This document shows, in pieces, positions 12,001 through 24,500 of a stretch of 64,000 bases of DNA. The DNA is from Amborella trichopoda (lineage: Eukaryota > Streptophyta > Magnoliopsida > Amborellales > Amborellaceae). How positions within the stretch are numbered: position 1 is the stretch's first letter; every line of letters begins with the position of its first letter. The position numbers and the translations under genes were made by a program. The DNA is taken from NCBI RefSeq assembly GCF_000471905.2, contig NW_006499364.1:6341133-6405132 (forward strand), in the 5' to 3' direction. Under the pieces are notes generated by a model. The model was not told the origin of the DNA, made no database searches, and saw only the letters and a list, made by a program, of their open reading frames with translations.

Positions 12001-13147
12001 AAAGAAAAGGAGAAAGGTCTTGTATGCCAATTAAAGAAGGCTTTCTATGTACTTACATAATCACTTCACGCATGATGTGCCAAACTCAGCTCTGCCTTGA
12101 CGAGTGTCGGGTTTCTTAGAAATTCAATTGACTTTTCGATGTTTACAAAAATGAGAACTTCAGGTACAACAATTGTACTTATTTATGTTGACAATATTAT
12201 CATTACAGATAATGATAAAGAAAACATCGTGAAGCTAAAAAATTATCTTTAGTAGAAATTTGACATCAAGGATTTTGGTTACCTAAAGTATTTTCTCGGC
12301 ATTGAAGTAACACATTAAAAAAATGGACTCTTCATTTCTCAAAAGAAATATATATTAGATATGTTGAAAGAAACTAAGAAACTTGAAGTTAAACCCGTTG
12401 ACACTCTTGTTGATATTAATTGTGAGCTTAATTCAACAAATGGAAAACCTCTTGAAGATGTGAGTCGTTTTCAAAGACTTGTGGGTAGATTGATTTATTC
12501 GATTATGACACGACCAGATATAATATATACAGTTAGTCTTGTGAGCTAATTTATGCATGTTCCTAGATCATGTCATATGGAGACTGTCGATATGATTCTC
12601 AGATATCTTAAGTCGTCACCTGGCAAAGGTGTTTAGTTGAAACCGAATGGTTACACTAATACTATTGATTATTCTGATGTTGAATGGGGATGTAGTCCAA
12701 TTGACATGAGGTTCAACATCGACTATTGTACATTGGTCGGAGGAAACTTAGTTACTTAACAAAACAAGAAACAAGATGTAGTTGCTTGATCCAGTGCAGA
12801 GGCTGAATATAGAGTTATAGCTTCAACTACAAGTAAATTGACGTAGCTAAAATATCTACTTCGAGATATAGTGTTCCCAACGTTCAATCCAAGAGAGATG
12901 TTCTATGATAATCAAGGAGCTATGCATATAGCATTCAATCTAGTTTTTCAAGAAATAGCGAAACACATAGAAGTTGATTATCACTTTGTGAGAGAAAAAG
13001 TTCAGTAAAAAATTATTAGTACTCCTTCTGTTCGAAGTGACGATCAACTTACAGACATGTTTGCCAAAGCTATTGGAAAGACAAAGTTCCATCATATACT
13101 GTCCAAGTTGGGCTCCATTGATATCTACGCACCAACTTGAGAGGGAG

Positions 13148-13419
13148 TGTTAACAGTTATAGGAACCAAATATTGAGTTTTCTATCTTGTATATTACAAG
13201 ATATTAAGTTTTATATTTTGTGGGATTACAATTGTAACAGGACTTGTTTCCTAAAAAGTGAGAGTTATAACTCTATAAATATCTGGTAAACCAGAATAAT
13301 CTCTATGAATGAGATATTGGTTTAGCTTTCATGGGCGTAGTATCATTGCCGAACCACGTACATGTGTTGTTGGTTCTTTTATCTCTCTCAACACTATTTC
13401 TCTTATTACAAATTCTACA
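13148..13419 (+). repeat. 3' LTR of the copia element
   Basis: It starts TGTTAACAGTTATAGG and ends AAATTCTACA, aligning with 8698-8967 over its length. The purine-rich tract just upstream (about 13137-13147) supports the boundary. Confidence 0.9.
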
Positions 13420-14491
13420 GGAAAGAAATATAGTACAAAAAATTAAAAAAAGCAAAACACCACAATTTATTTACAAGCTCTCTCTCACAACTCTAAAAGG
13501 AAAAAGGTTTTTTTCCTTTTTAGAACACACACTAAATGGACTATAAGAACTAACTCTCTCTCTTGCACTTTTTCCTTTTATATATTTTCTCTCCCTACAA
13601 AGCTTTCTTTATGAAGCAAAACAAGAAAATGCGTCTCTTCTATTGTTAATTTTTCCTACTTTCTAGGTTTAAAGATACTCATCCACATGGGAAACATGTG
13701 ATTTCCCTAGAACAAAGAATATCCACTCATGAAAATGGAAAAGTTGTATGGTAGTCATCTCAATCACCTAAGACCAATTCGAAGTGGGAAAAAGTTTATA
13801 TAAGGGCATGGCTTCGGTGGAGGAGGAGGGTTTAGGAAGGGTAAGCACGACAAGACTAAGGCCTATGTAAAATCAATTGTTTTAGTCTGGCGAAGGCAAC
13901 AAGGAGGAGGAGGCTTGGAAGAATCATTTTCTCTAGGGAAGGTTCAATGCCCCAAGAAACCACGGGTCACAACCACATGTGACAAGTGCCCACCAACCGA
14001 TCTAGAAGAACAATTTTGCGATGACAAAAATAAAGCGCGTATTTGTACTGTTTTGTTAAGGGCAAGGGACTCTCTCTCCCCTCTAGCTCTTGGTTGATAT
14101 ATGTGGCCCCAAAAGGGAATGTTAGAGATGAGGGACCTGCCTAAATTTATTTTTTTATTTTAAATGTGAAATGATGCTCCTATTTCAGACCACCCTAAAA
14201 ATTAGTATTTTTCTATTTTAAATGTGAAATGGTGCTTTCAATTTCACACCATCCCTAAAAGTACATCGGTCCAATATCTGGGGCATCGAATTGCCCCAAA
14301 AACTACAAAAAAAAATAAAATAAAAAGAATTTGGCCTCATATTTGCAATGTCGTACATATGACAAAGCTAAAATAAAAAGAGCACTAGGAAAAAGAGAGA
14401 CCCTGACTGGACTCACGCATGTCCTTATCTAGTGAGTCATATAAAGAAAGGTCTATCTACTCAGACAAGAAGGTGGAACGTAGTTACATCA
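13420..14491. other. Unassigned spacer with a TATA-like site and short reading frame
   Basis: The stretch between the copia element and the hAT element has no recognised gene. A TATA-like TTTATATAAG sits at about 13795-13804, shortly before ATGGCTTCGGTGGAGGAGG (13809) and a donor-like AGGGTAAGC. A 60-codon frame at 13915-14097 contains CPKKP and TCDKCPPTD, and I do not recognise it. These may be pieces of a lost host gene, but the support is weak. Near 14155-14270 the phrase TTTTAAATGTGAAATG occurs twice. Confidence 0.35.
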
Positions 14492-14699
14492 GTTTAGAGC
14501 AGTGGTTTAAAAAACGGATCGGTGCTCCTGATCGGGTACCTCAAAAATCCATCTGGATAGGTGAATCGGCGATTCAGATTAGAAATCGACCAAATCGATC
14601 GAAGTCACTTTTAAAAAAAATTATTAAAATTCATTATAAATGTTGTTTTTTAAAAATCCAATAAAAAATCGGGGTACTACATTATTAATTTTCATTTTT

Positions 14700-15265
14700 T
14701 TCATCAATATGTGAATATTGAGTTTTTTTTTTCTCTGTATGAACTTGTTTTAACAAAAATACTTGTTGTATTTTTGACAAAAATAAGAAACGAGTTTTTT
14801 TGACAAAAATATGAACTTGTTTTAACAAAAATAAGAAATGAGTTTTTTTGACTAAAATACTTGTTGTATTTTTTTTATAAGAAATTTTTATTTTTTTGAG
14901 AATAACTTTTTATTTTTTATTTTTTTGACAAAAACCTTTTATTTTTTTGATAAGAAAAAGAATTGATAAAAACCTTTCATTTTTTTTATACGAAAATTTT
15001 TATTTTATAGATAAGAAAAAAAAAGACAAAAAGCGAAATTGATAAAAACCTTTTATTTTTATTTTTTTAGAAAAAAGCCTTTAAGTTTTGTGATAATAAA
15101 AAAATTTGACAAAAAATTTCATTTTTTTTATACGAAACTTTTTATTTTATTGATAAGAAAAAAATTTGATAAAAAGCGAAATTGATAAAAACCTTTTATT
15201 TTTATTTTTTACAAAAAACATTTAATTTTTTTGATAAGAAAATAATTTGATAAAAAAAACGAGGA
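14700..15265. repeat. T-rich direct repeats inside the hAT element
   Basis: Diverged repeats alternate TTTTATTTTTTTGATAAGAA, TTGACAAAAA and GCGAAATTGATAAAAACC-like words. The phrase GCGAAATTGATAAAAACC occurs twice (near 15024 and 15175), giving an approximate 150-bp local period. Confidence 0.7.
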
Positions 15266-15556
15266 AAAAAAAATAGTTCCTCAACGAGAGGAATTGAACC
15301 CACCAGCGTCCATCCACAAAATGAGCGCACGCAATAACTGGTATAGCACTTGCAACTTAGTGTTAATAAAACCGTTAACAAATATATAATGTATGAACGT
15401 TTTAAGGTATTACATTTTCACATAGTCCCACATTGAAGATAGAGAAGCAAATTTATGTGAATAAATAGTTATTTGTACTAACTGTTTGTAGCACATGTGA
15501 AGCAATGAGATCGCACGAAGCATGTGGATCGTGACTATAAGGGCCACACGAAGTGT

Positions 15557-15960
15557 GCGGGCGGACCCCGATGGCTTCTAGGTCTCTGACGAATTTTGCG
15601 TCGAAATTTACAAAAAGGGTCTCTAATGAATCTTGCCTTGAAATTTCCCAAAATTTAGAACGAATTTTGCCTCGAAATTCTCTGAAATTTACGAAATTAA
15701 TTTCGAAATTCTATTCTTTGACATTTACGAAATTAATTTCGAAATTCTCTGAAATTTACAAAAATGCCCTTGACAGTAGAAAAATGGGTGGGAATTTTGA
15801 ATTTTGCCTTGAAATTCACCAAAATTTACAAAAATGCCTTTAACTGTAGAAAAATGGGCGGGTCCCGTTGGCTCTCGAGTTTCTGACAAATTTTGCCTCG
15901 AAATTCCCTAAAATTTACAAAAATACCCTTGACTGTAGAAAAATGGGCGGGTCCTGATGT
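15557..15960. repeat. Complex tandem repeat inside the hAT element
   Basis: Units combine GAATTTTGCCTCGAAATTC, AAATTTACAAAAATGCCC and GTAGAAAAATGGGCGGGTCC. At least three full units and several partial ones follow each other. Frames read through them only because the repeats lack stops. Confidence 0.8.
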
Positions 15961-16164
15961 CATGACGCGAAGAACCCGCAGGCGATTCCCTAGAACGGGC
16001 GATTCCTGGCTTTATATAAGAGAACCAACACAGGATGACCGATTTCTGATTCGAATCGCCCCGTTCCGTGCCGACTCGACGATTTTTTAGACACTGGTTT
16101 AGAGTCTAGTTGGATAGTTTGTTTAATTTAGGGCTTACGTTTTGGGGAAAATTTATGTACAGAT

Positions 16165-16503
16165 TAGGAAATTATAGGGAAATTATAAAAAAATACCATT
16201 CTTTTTTAGATTAGTAGAATAAAACCTAATTTTTTCAAAACTTCATCCGTACCCCTATTCACCACGTTTTATATTTTTGTGACTAAACTATCCTTCACGC
16301 ACGTATTAAGTTTGTTAAGGCATTGTCGTGAGATGGGAGATCATTAGAATCATCACGGTACTTAGATAACCATGATGATCACTTCACTATCACGAAACTT
16401 GCACTACCGTGATACCCTTTACGGAAATCTCTCACCCAATACAAATTGGCTTAGAACATGCTATAACTATCACGGTCTTTTAAGTGCCGTGGTGCTTCAA
16501 GTG
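16165..16503. mobile_element. Left arm of a fold-back element split by the copia-type insertion
   Basis: From about 16165 the sequence is the inverted counterpart of about 24960-25090. AGGGAAATTATAAAAAAAT, TTTTTTAGATTAGTAGAATA and ACTTCATCCGTACCCCT all pair with the far arm. CATCACGGT/ACCGTGAT-type words follow. The arm ends at the ATCAT target site of the retrotransposon. No coding capacity. Outer borders are approximate. Confidence 0.75.
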
Positions 16504-16508
16504 ATCAT

Positions 16509-18636
16509 TGAAAGATCACATACAAATAGCGTTATTACAATAACTCTTATTTCAAAGAAAATAAAAACTTTACAAATCCAAGATCTTAAATCTTTGATGC
16601 TATTAAGCCAATTTTCTTTAATCAAAGAAAATTACCACAAATCTTGTGCTTGAGAATATAAAGTCTTTACAATTAAATATGCAATAAACAAAAGAAGAAT
16701 GTCGGAGATTACCTCAATCGGGCTTATTACACCCCACATTGAGTCACCACCATCCGCACATTGAGTCACCACCGTCCGATGGCGCAGGATCGATGGTCTT
16801 CGTTCAATCTCAACCAATAAAGCTAATTTCGGCCAAGCTCTTCAATAGAACCCTTATGCTTACGCTAGATTCTTGGGATCAATCCCCAAAATATCGAGAC
16901 AAAACTTCTTCCTTCTTTTTTTTTTTTGATCCTTAGGACTTTGAATGAAATTAAGAGAGATGAGAATTTTTTGAATCCCTCTTAGAGAGAGACGTGCTTC
17001 CCTTTTTTATTAAAAAAAAGTAGAGGGAGAAAGGATGGGGAGATATTCCCTTTAGATTTGATAAAGAGAAGAAGGGAGGTAAATTAGAAATTGATAAAGG
17101 GAAGAAGGGAGATAAATTAGAAAGATAAATGGGGCGTGCTCTTTATATTGAGGAGATATTGGGGACAGAAATTAGAGAGAGAAAAATAGATCGGGCGTGC
17201 CCCTTTTAGGATAAAGTTGATGAGGGAGCGTGAGAGAGAAGAAAGAGAGAGATGTGTGAGAGAGGAGAGAAAAAAATCTTATTTATTTATAATATTGGAT
17301 CTAGGGCTCACATTGTTTGTCTCTCAAGATTGAATCTGAATTATCGATCAAGGTTGACTTGTGGGGAGAGAGATATGAACCATTCATTCCATAGATGGAC
17401 CATCAACATTACGTAGTATGCTGAACCATTATCCCCCTTTCTTTTGACCATTATCCCATCAGATAAAAATTAATCAAGAAAATATTGTATTTATCTAAAA
17501 TATATCCATAAGCCTAATCAAGCGTTTTAGAAGATTTTACTCAAAACTCTTAAAGATAGCGCACACTTATCAACTCCAAGTTATTTAGATAAGCCATATC
17601 AATTTATCATTTCAAACCGCTTAAGATAAATCAAAATCAATCATTCCATAAAAATAGGGCATGATAGGCAGCCCCCTAAAATAGGGGCGTGCCACCCAAG
17701 GGATGGCAATGTGGCCCCCATAAAATTTGGGTATAGTGGGCCCATGTGGACAATGGGCCCAAAAAAATTTCATGTATTTAAAAATAATAAACATAAACTT
17801 TAGAATATTATTTGAATATTTAAATCATTAAACATCAATATATTTAATTTTATATTTAATTTTATAAATAAAATATCCAGGGATTTATAAAAATTTAAAT
17901 AACAATTCTAAAATAATATATATCATAAAAGAATCATAATTGCATTAATTTGATGGGAAAATGATCCATATGGTCAAGGAATTAAATCAATAATGGGACA
18001 CTTCACCTTCAATTGTAGACTACAGACCACACTTGTTTTATCATGCCCACCCAGCGTTGCCCATGACCCACAATTCAAGCAGAGGCTCATTAGCGGGTCA
18101 CCAGAGTCTTACCGATGAGCCAATGGGTTGCAATATCAGTACGTAGATTTCGGGTTCTCCTTTAGAGACGAGTCAAAGTCACCTAGACCTGATGCGCCCA
18201 CAGCTCTATGGCCTATAGGGGTATTTCTCGTACATGCATACGCTTCACCTTAAAAGGTGGCTTGCTTGCTTTCTCGAACGGTCTATCGATATGCATGCTG
18301 TGTGATGGTACATGAATAAGGCCTTGGCCCCCGTTTCCATAAGCCACCATCACACACAACGGTTACACAGCCCATTGGCTCACTCATCCGGGCATACTCC
18401 GACCTCATCAAGGGATGATTCATTGGAACCCTTATCAGTTTATTCTCTACGCCCATGCAACATGTGTTTTTTCCAACTGACTAACCTAGACCGTCAAGCA
18501 CAATTCGGTATCTGCAAAACTCGTTTGCATGGTATGGTCCACGAGGGACCACACTCCCACTGAGTCCATGATCTACTGTATCAAATGTCTCCTCACAATC
18601 ACTCATAAGGCCTTTAAAGGCCACATAAGGCAAACA
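16509..18636 (-). repeat. 3' LTR of the minus-strand copia-type element
   Basis: This is a 2.1-kb LTR. On the minus strand it starts TGTTTGCCTTATG directly after the purine tract and ends GTGATCTTTCA. It shares its full length with the solo LTR at 5120-7078 and with the split 5' LTR. Confidence 0.92.
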
Positions 18637-19328
18637 TCTCCCACTTGGTTTTTGAAAGCTTTATATTCTCTCTTCTTTACTTTCTCTTACACCCATCTCT
18701 CTCTCCTAATTACTATCTCTCTAAATACATTAATCATGGCTTCCACCATCAATCATTTCACAAAAGGACTCATAAAGGCAACACCTCTTTCTCTTTGCTC
18801 ATCGGATCTCATCTCGAAAGTGATCGTAATCCTTCTTTCATATTGCATCACGAATTATGGACCTGTCAACACAGAAGATCATCATATATCCTCATCACAT
18901 GGGATCGTATCCTTATGGGCTCAAAGGAGGTCTTCAAACAAGCCGCTTATGGTTTTATAACCATAAAACCAATGCCACACATCTGGGTTCCATGGGTGAA
19001 CAACACCATAGTCTGTTGTTCCATCTGGCATATCAAACATTAGGAACTCCCACTGGAATATTTATAGTTTTATACGCTTGGAGCTATTATGGAATCGTGG
19101 CTCCCTTTTACATGCATATTTACTACCAAGATGACTAGTGTGGTTGAACCTTTTGAGGTTTATAAAGGTTTTACATATTGTGCAACCAATGGGCATTGAA
19201 TTACTTAATACATGAGACTTGTTATGCTACCTCATGATATAGTCATAAAAATGTTGAGAATGTATATATTGTATGTGCAATATTTGAGTGGGAGCTACTA
19301 CAGTCCCACTTTTTTTTTTTAGCTGCTT

Positions 19329-19590
19329 GGATATTCAAATATACAGATGTTAGTTATCTCAATGATCAAAATGATGTGAAGTCTACATCTGGATATGTGT
19401 TTATGCTTGGAAGGAGTGCAGTTTCTTAAAAATCAAAGAAAAATGATGTCGTGGCGTTATCCATCATGGAGGCAAAATACGTGGCGTGCTATTTTGGCTG
19501 CCAAGGATTAAGAAATTTTTTAATCGACTTTACTTTTAACCTGTGCGTTGTGAGGCAGTGAGGATTTTCTACAACAATATCTCATTCTCA
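19329..19590 (+). pseudogene. Copia RNase H fossil, opposite in strand to its host element
   Basis: On the plus strand a short run reads KSTSGYVFMLGRSAVS, then KSKKNDVVALSIMEAKYVAC, and further on EAVRIFYNN. These are recognisable Ty1/copia RNase H motifs. The surrounding element, by its primer site and purine tract, runs on the minus strand, so this piece is inverted or foreign to it. It is a broken fossil. Confidence 0.8.
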
Positions 19591-22458
19591 TACTTGATCT
19601 TAATTTAATAAAGCTCAATAAATAAAAAAGACATCTGATGATATCAAATATCAACCTTGCTTTGATACCAATGAAAGATCGATCAATGTGATCCTACAGG
19701 GAATTTTTTTTTTCCTTTTCATTTTCATTTTCTTTTGGCAAATATCACATACAAATAGCCATATTACAATAACTCTTGCTTCAAAGAAAATAAGATCTTA
19801 CAAATCCAAGATCTTAAAAACTTTGATGCCATTAAGCCAATTTTCTTTAATAAAAAAAATTACAACAAATCTTGTGCTTGAGAATATAAAGACTATACTA
19901 TTAAATATGCAATAAACAAAAGAAGAACGTCGGAGATTACCTCAACCAGGCTTATTACATCCCACATCGAGTCACTACCATCTGATGGTGTGGGATCGAC
20001 GCTCTTCGTTCAATATCAACTGGGAAAACTATTTTAACTAAGCTCTTCAATGGAACCTTTATGATTATGCAAGATTTTTGAGATCAATCCCCCAAAATAC
20101 TGAGACAAAAATTCACTAACGCTAGCTTCTTGGGATCAATCCCCCAAAATACTGAGACAAAAATTCTCTCTTCTTTATTTTTCTTGATCCCTAAGACTTA
20201 GAATAAAATTGAGAGAGATGAAAATTTTTTGTATCCCTCTTAGAGAGAGAGGTGCTTCCCTTTTTTGTAAAAAAAGGTTTTTATAAAAAAAAGGCAGAGG
20301 GAAAAAGGATGGGGGAGATGTTCCTTTGTTTTTCCTTTAGAAGAGAAGTGGGGCGTGCCCTTTATATTGAGGAGATATTGGGGAGAGAAATTAGAGAGCA
20401 AAATAGATGGGGCGTGCCCCTTTTAGGATAAAGTTGATGAGGGAGCGTAAGAGAGAAGAAAGAGAGAGACGTGTGAGAGAGGAGAGAGAAAGATATGTTG
20501 GGTCTAGGGTGGGGTGAGAGATCTGAGCCATTCATTTTACAGATAAGCAATTATGGAATGTGTTGAACTATTATCCCCTTTTCCTTTGACCATTATCCCA
20601 TCAGATAAAAAATGATCAAAAAAAGATTGTATTTATTTAAAATATATTTATAAGCCTCATCAGGCCTTCTAGAAGATTTTACTCAAATTTCTTAAAGATA
20701 GAGCACACTTATCAATTCAAAGTTATTTAGATAAGCCATATCAAAGCTCATATCAACTTATCATCTCATCGCAAACTCACTTAAGATAAATCAAAATCAA
20801 TCAATCCATAAAAATAGGGCATGATAGGCAGCCCTCTAAAATAGGGGCGTGCCACCCAAGGGATGGCAACGTGGCATCTATAAAATTTGGGTATAGTGGG
20901 CCCATATGCACAATTCAAATAACATTTTTAAAATAATATATATCATAAAAGAATCATAACTAAATTAATTTGATGGGAAAAAGATCTATATGATCAACGA
21001 ATTAAATCAATAATGGGGCACTCCACCTTCAATTGTAGACTACAGACCACACTTGCTTTATCATGCCGACCCAACATTGTCCATGACCAATAGTCCAAGC
21101 AGGGGCTCATTAGTGGGTCACCAAAGTCTGGCCGATGAGTCAAGGGGTCTCAATTCCAGCATGTGGATTTTAGGTTCTCCCCTATAGACTAGTCAATGTC
21201 ACCTAGACCTGATGCGACCATAACTCTATGACGTATAGGGGTATCTCTCGCACATGCATACGCTTCACCCTAAAATGTGGCTTGCACTCTTTTCCAAACA
21301 GTCTATCAATACGCATATTGTGTGATGGTATATGGATGAGGCTTTGGCCTTCGTCTCCGTAGGCCACTATTACACACAAGGGTCACATAGTCCCTTGGCT
21401 CACTCATCCGGGCATACTTCAACCCCATCATAGGATGACCCATTAGAACCCTTATCAATTTATTCTCTATGCCTAGGTGTCATGACCCCGCCCCCGACCA
21501 CCGTACCTTACGCAGCAAAGGGCGACCGAGCCCGGGTTCGTGATCCAATGTAACGTTTATCACTCAAAAAGGAGTGGACTTAACACTTTTATTTTCAGTT
21601 ATCGAGCAAACCATGGAAAAGGACTAAAACAATAGCTCAACTAGCAGGTGAACCTCGACAATTCCAAACACCAAAAATCCATTATAAATAAATTTCTTCC
21701 AAAATGTTACATTCAGTTCAGGGCATCTAGGTCCCATATTACGTATATCAACAAAGAGCAAAAACCTAGGGTCAAACAGCCCAGACACAAACACGATCTA
21801 AGCACATTCTTCACGAAATCTAGCTTCAACTTCCCGCCGCAAAACATGAGGTCCAAGCCCTGAACCTGTCGCTAGAGGAGAAATAATTGAATGAGCTATA
21901 CAGCTCAGTAAGTAGATCTAGTGTTATGCATCTATAGTGATTCTATCCTTGTGTGATAACAGTTCAATCCATAAATATAAAATCATATTTTAGCACATAT
22001 GAATGTTAGATCAAGATAGCGAGTATGTTCATTTCATTTAAACGACAGTTATCACTAAATCAGTGCGATCATGAGCATTTAATCAGTGAAATCATTAACA
22101 TTCTATCAATGCAATTCTAAACATTTTTTATTCAAAAATTCAATCATTATCCACTCACTCCCAAAATCACCTACTCCCACAGTAGAGCCCCTATCCATCA
22201 GGCTAAGCCAGTCCTATTGCTTAAGACCTCTACCATCATACAGAATGGAAGGTAATGACAAGTTTAGTAATCCACTTCGTAATACCCTCAACATACTTAC
22301 ACAGTCCCTAGCACGCATTAGGGGTTTGATAGGCCATTACCTTGCAAGACATCAATCATTTCGTTTCATTTCATGAATCTGGGGTGCGACCCTTTATCCT
22401 CTCCCTTAACCCGTTCCTATCATTATGCAGATTAGGGGATATGCCGACATCACTTTCC

Positions 22459-22645
22459 TTACTATCGATGAGTGTCCCATCACGTAGTAGGCAATATCAT
22501 AACAATATCCACTACAGGTGAGTGTCCCACTGTGTAGTGGTCAATATCAATATAAACAATGGCCATTCATCACAATGTCATAACAGTATCCACTACCGGT
22601 GAGTGTCCCACCGCATAGTGGTCAATATCAATATAAACAACGACC
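22459..22645. repeat. Tandem GTGAGTGTCCCA repeat within the solo LTR
   Basis: Three units share ATCCACTACCGGTGAGTGTC and TAGTGGTCAATATC. Units two and three also share a TATAAACAA tail. The array occupies the middle of the LTR. Confidence 0.8.
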
Positions 22646-24149
22646 ATTTATCATGCTCTAGCATTCAATTCATTCACATCAATCAATGTCTCATACAAAT
22701 GAATCATATTTCATCATAACATCATAACATTTAGCAAAAGATGTTTACCCCATAAGCTTTCACGGGGCACTTGCACATAAGCCTTCGCAGTAGCATTGGA
22801 CACTCATTATGAATTCATTTCATCACTATTGTGCTCGTGGCCCCTTTTTCTCACATAGTGCAGTCATAAGGCATCATTCACACATCTTTATGGAATTCAC
22901 ATGAAATTCATCATATGAAATTCACATTTATCACATATCAAGAAAGTTTAGTGTCGCATGGATATGAAACTGGTGCAGTAACATGTAACAGTGACATGCC
23001 CCTCTTGTGAGGGCGTAGCTCACAAGCTAGGGGGAGTTTCAGAATACCTCAAACATAAAACTTCGAGCTTCCCCGCAGATCATTACAAAGACCGTTATTT
23101 GAAAGAATTTGGGTGTCATTTGATGGGTCTATAACTGAGTGCAAGGTGAGCATTAGTTGCTGGAAATTTTCCCTGCAACATTGCGCGGTGATTTGTTCGC
23201 GCATCTTGGGGCATAATTCAAAATTTGTCGGGAATTTCAAAAACCTCAAAACATGCAACTTTGAATACATTCACAGACCTTTCCAATGGTGGTAATTTGA
23301 AGGTTTTTGGACACTATTTGTTAGGTCAAAAGTACGGCCCAAAAGGGGCTACAATTGCTGGAATTAGCAGCGATTGTGAGCAGTATCATATCTCGACATC
23401 TTAGGCCATATCTTTTGGTCCATGCATAATTTCTCATGACATAAAGTAAACTTGGAGTAGACATATTTGTCTTTCAATTGGAACCGATTTGGTCTCATTT
23501 GGACGCCATTTGGCCATCGAACATTTTGATACAAAAACAATCATAGTTCTAGAAATTCTTAATCTCATGTTAAAGAACACTTAATATTTCTTGGCCAAGC
23601 TACACTTTGGGCCTGGAACCTTGTTCATGATAAGGAGTCTCACAATGAGCAATTTCATGAGTTTCCATGAATAACAATATCATATATGTGGTAAAAACAG
23701 TCATGGCATTTAGAAGCAAAAATCTGAAATTTCAACCTCATGTCAACCTGTTCATACTTCCCATTTTTCATTCTATCATCTTACCCATTCTAAATATTTG
23801 TTTTTAACAAAAACCATGGATACATAGAAGCTAAACCCACTTACCTTAAACTCCCACAGTATCTCAAATCCCCACTCACTGCCTTTACAGGCTTTCTTTA
23901 GCTCCACTAGTGGGCTGTCTTCAAGGGGCAGCAGTGAACTTCAAGAGAGAGAGAGAGAAAAGTTGAGAAAATGGGAGAGACAATGCTGCCTAAGGGAAGA
24001 AAATGCTTAAAAAGGAGAGGGTGGTTGGAAAACACTTTGGTTGACGCAATCGCACGCGGCTCTGACATGTAAGGAGCGGCGTTGACAGGCGACAACTGTA
24101 CGATTTGACCAAACACACACGACAATGCTCAAGTTTCACCCTCGGCGAT

Positions 24150-24500
24150 GCCCCCTTACACAGCCGGCAATGCTCACTTACACAGCTGGCAATGCTCACT
24201 TAGACAGCCGGCACTGGCCCTCCACACGCGGCGTTGCCTCTCGCACGCGAGGTAATGATCTTCTCTCTCTCTCTCTTCTACTCAGGCGATGTTAGGTCTT
24301 GAATTCACAAACGGTGATGGGTCTCTTTACATAGCCGACACTGCATCTCCCTTACACAGCCGGTGCTACCTCTTTTCTTACACAGCTGGCGCTACCTCTT
24401 CTCTTACACAGCTGGCGCTGGGTTTCCTTTACACAACCGGCGTTGCGTTTCCCTTACACAGCTGACGCAACCTCTTCTCTTACACAGCTGGCGTTGCTCC
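24150..24500. repeat. Minisatellite of TTACACAGCYGGCGCT units
   Basis: There are two clusters, 24150-24215 and about 24335-24500, of units of about 25-30 bp centred on CTTACACAGCTGGCGCT. Nine or more copies are visible. The units are GC-rich and are separated by a CT-rich tract (about 24250-24285). Confidence 0.8.

Larger units (their letters stand above)
8698..13419 (+). mobile_element. Ty1/copia LTR retrotransposon, old and broken
   Basis: This is a complete-length but broken copia element. The 5' LTR is 8698-8967 and the 3' LTR 13148-13419. A primer-binding site TGGCATCAGAG (tRNA-iMet type) follows the 5' LTR, and a purine tract GAGAGGGAG precedes the 3' LTR. In order the interior shows a gag-like start near 9626, a protease DLGATDHM-type motif near 10000-10027, a GAG-pre-integrase/integrase segment about 10340-10960, reverse transcriptase about 11630-12330 with a YVD box near 12190, and RNase H about 12650-13100. 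This integrase-RT-RNase H order defines Ty1/copia. The LTRs differ at roughly one base in six by eye, so the insertion is old. It has many breaks. No clean TSD was found; GAAAG occurs at both ends with a one-base offset. Confidence 0.93.
14500..16096. mobile_element. Non-autonomous hAT element with exact 8-bp TSD
   Basis: The left terminus is CAGTGGTTTAAAAAACGGAT. The right terminus, reverse-complemented, is CAGTGTCTAAAAAATCGTCG. An exact 8-bp target duplication GTTTAGAG lies at 14492-14499 and 16097-16104. The 1597-bp interior is a patchwork: T-rich repeats (about 14700-15260), a stretch resembling the 3' half of a tRNA in reverse (about 15290-15320), a TAGTCCCACATTG motif near 15424, and a tandem-repeat block (15557-15960). 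There is no transposase. The ends and TSD make hAT the confident superfamily. Confidence 0.88.

Noticed and set aside
13915-14097. Frame with CPKKP and TCDKCPPTD
   Set aside because: It is short and unrecognised, with no clear start context or continuation. It is noted only in the spacer entry.
15290-15370. Functional tRNA gene on the minus strand
   Set aside because: The T-arm-like stretch is not accompanied by a convincing acceptor stem, D-arm or anticodon arm.
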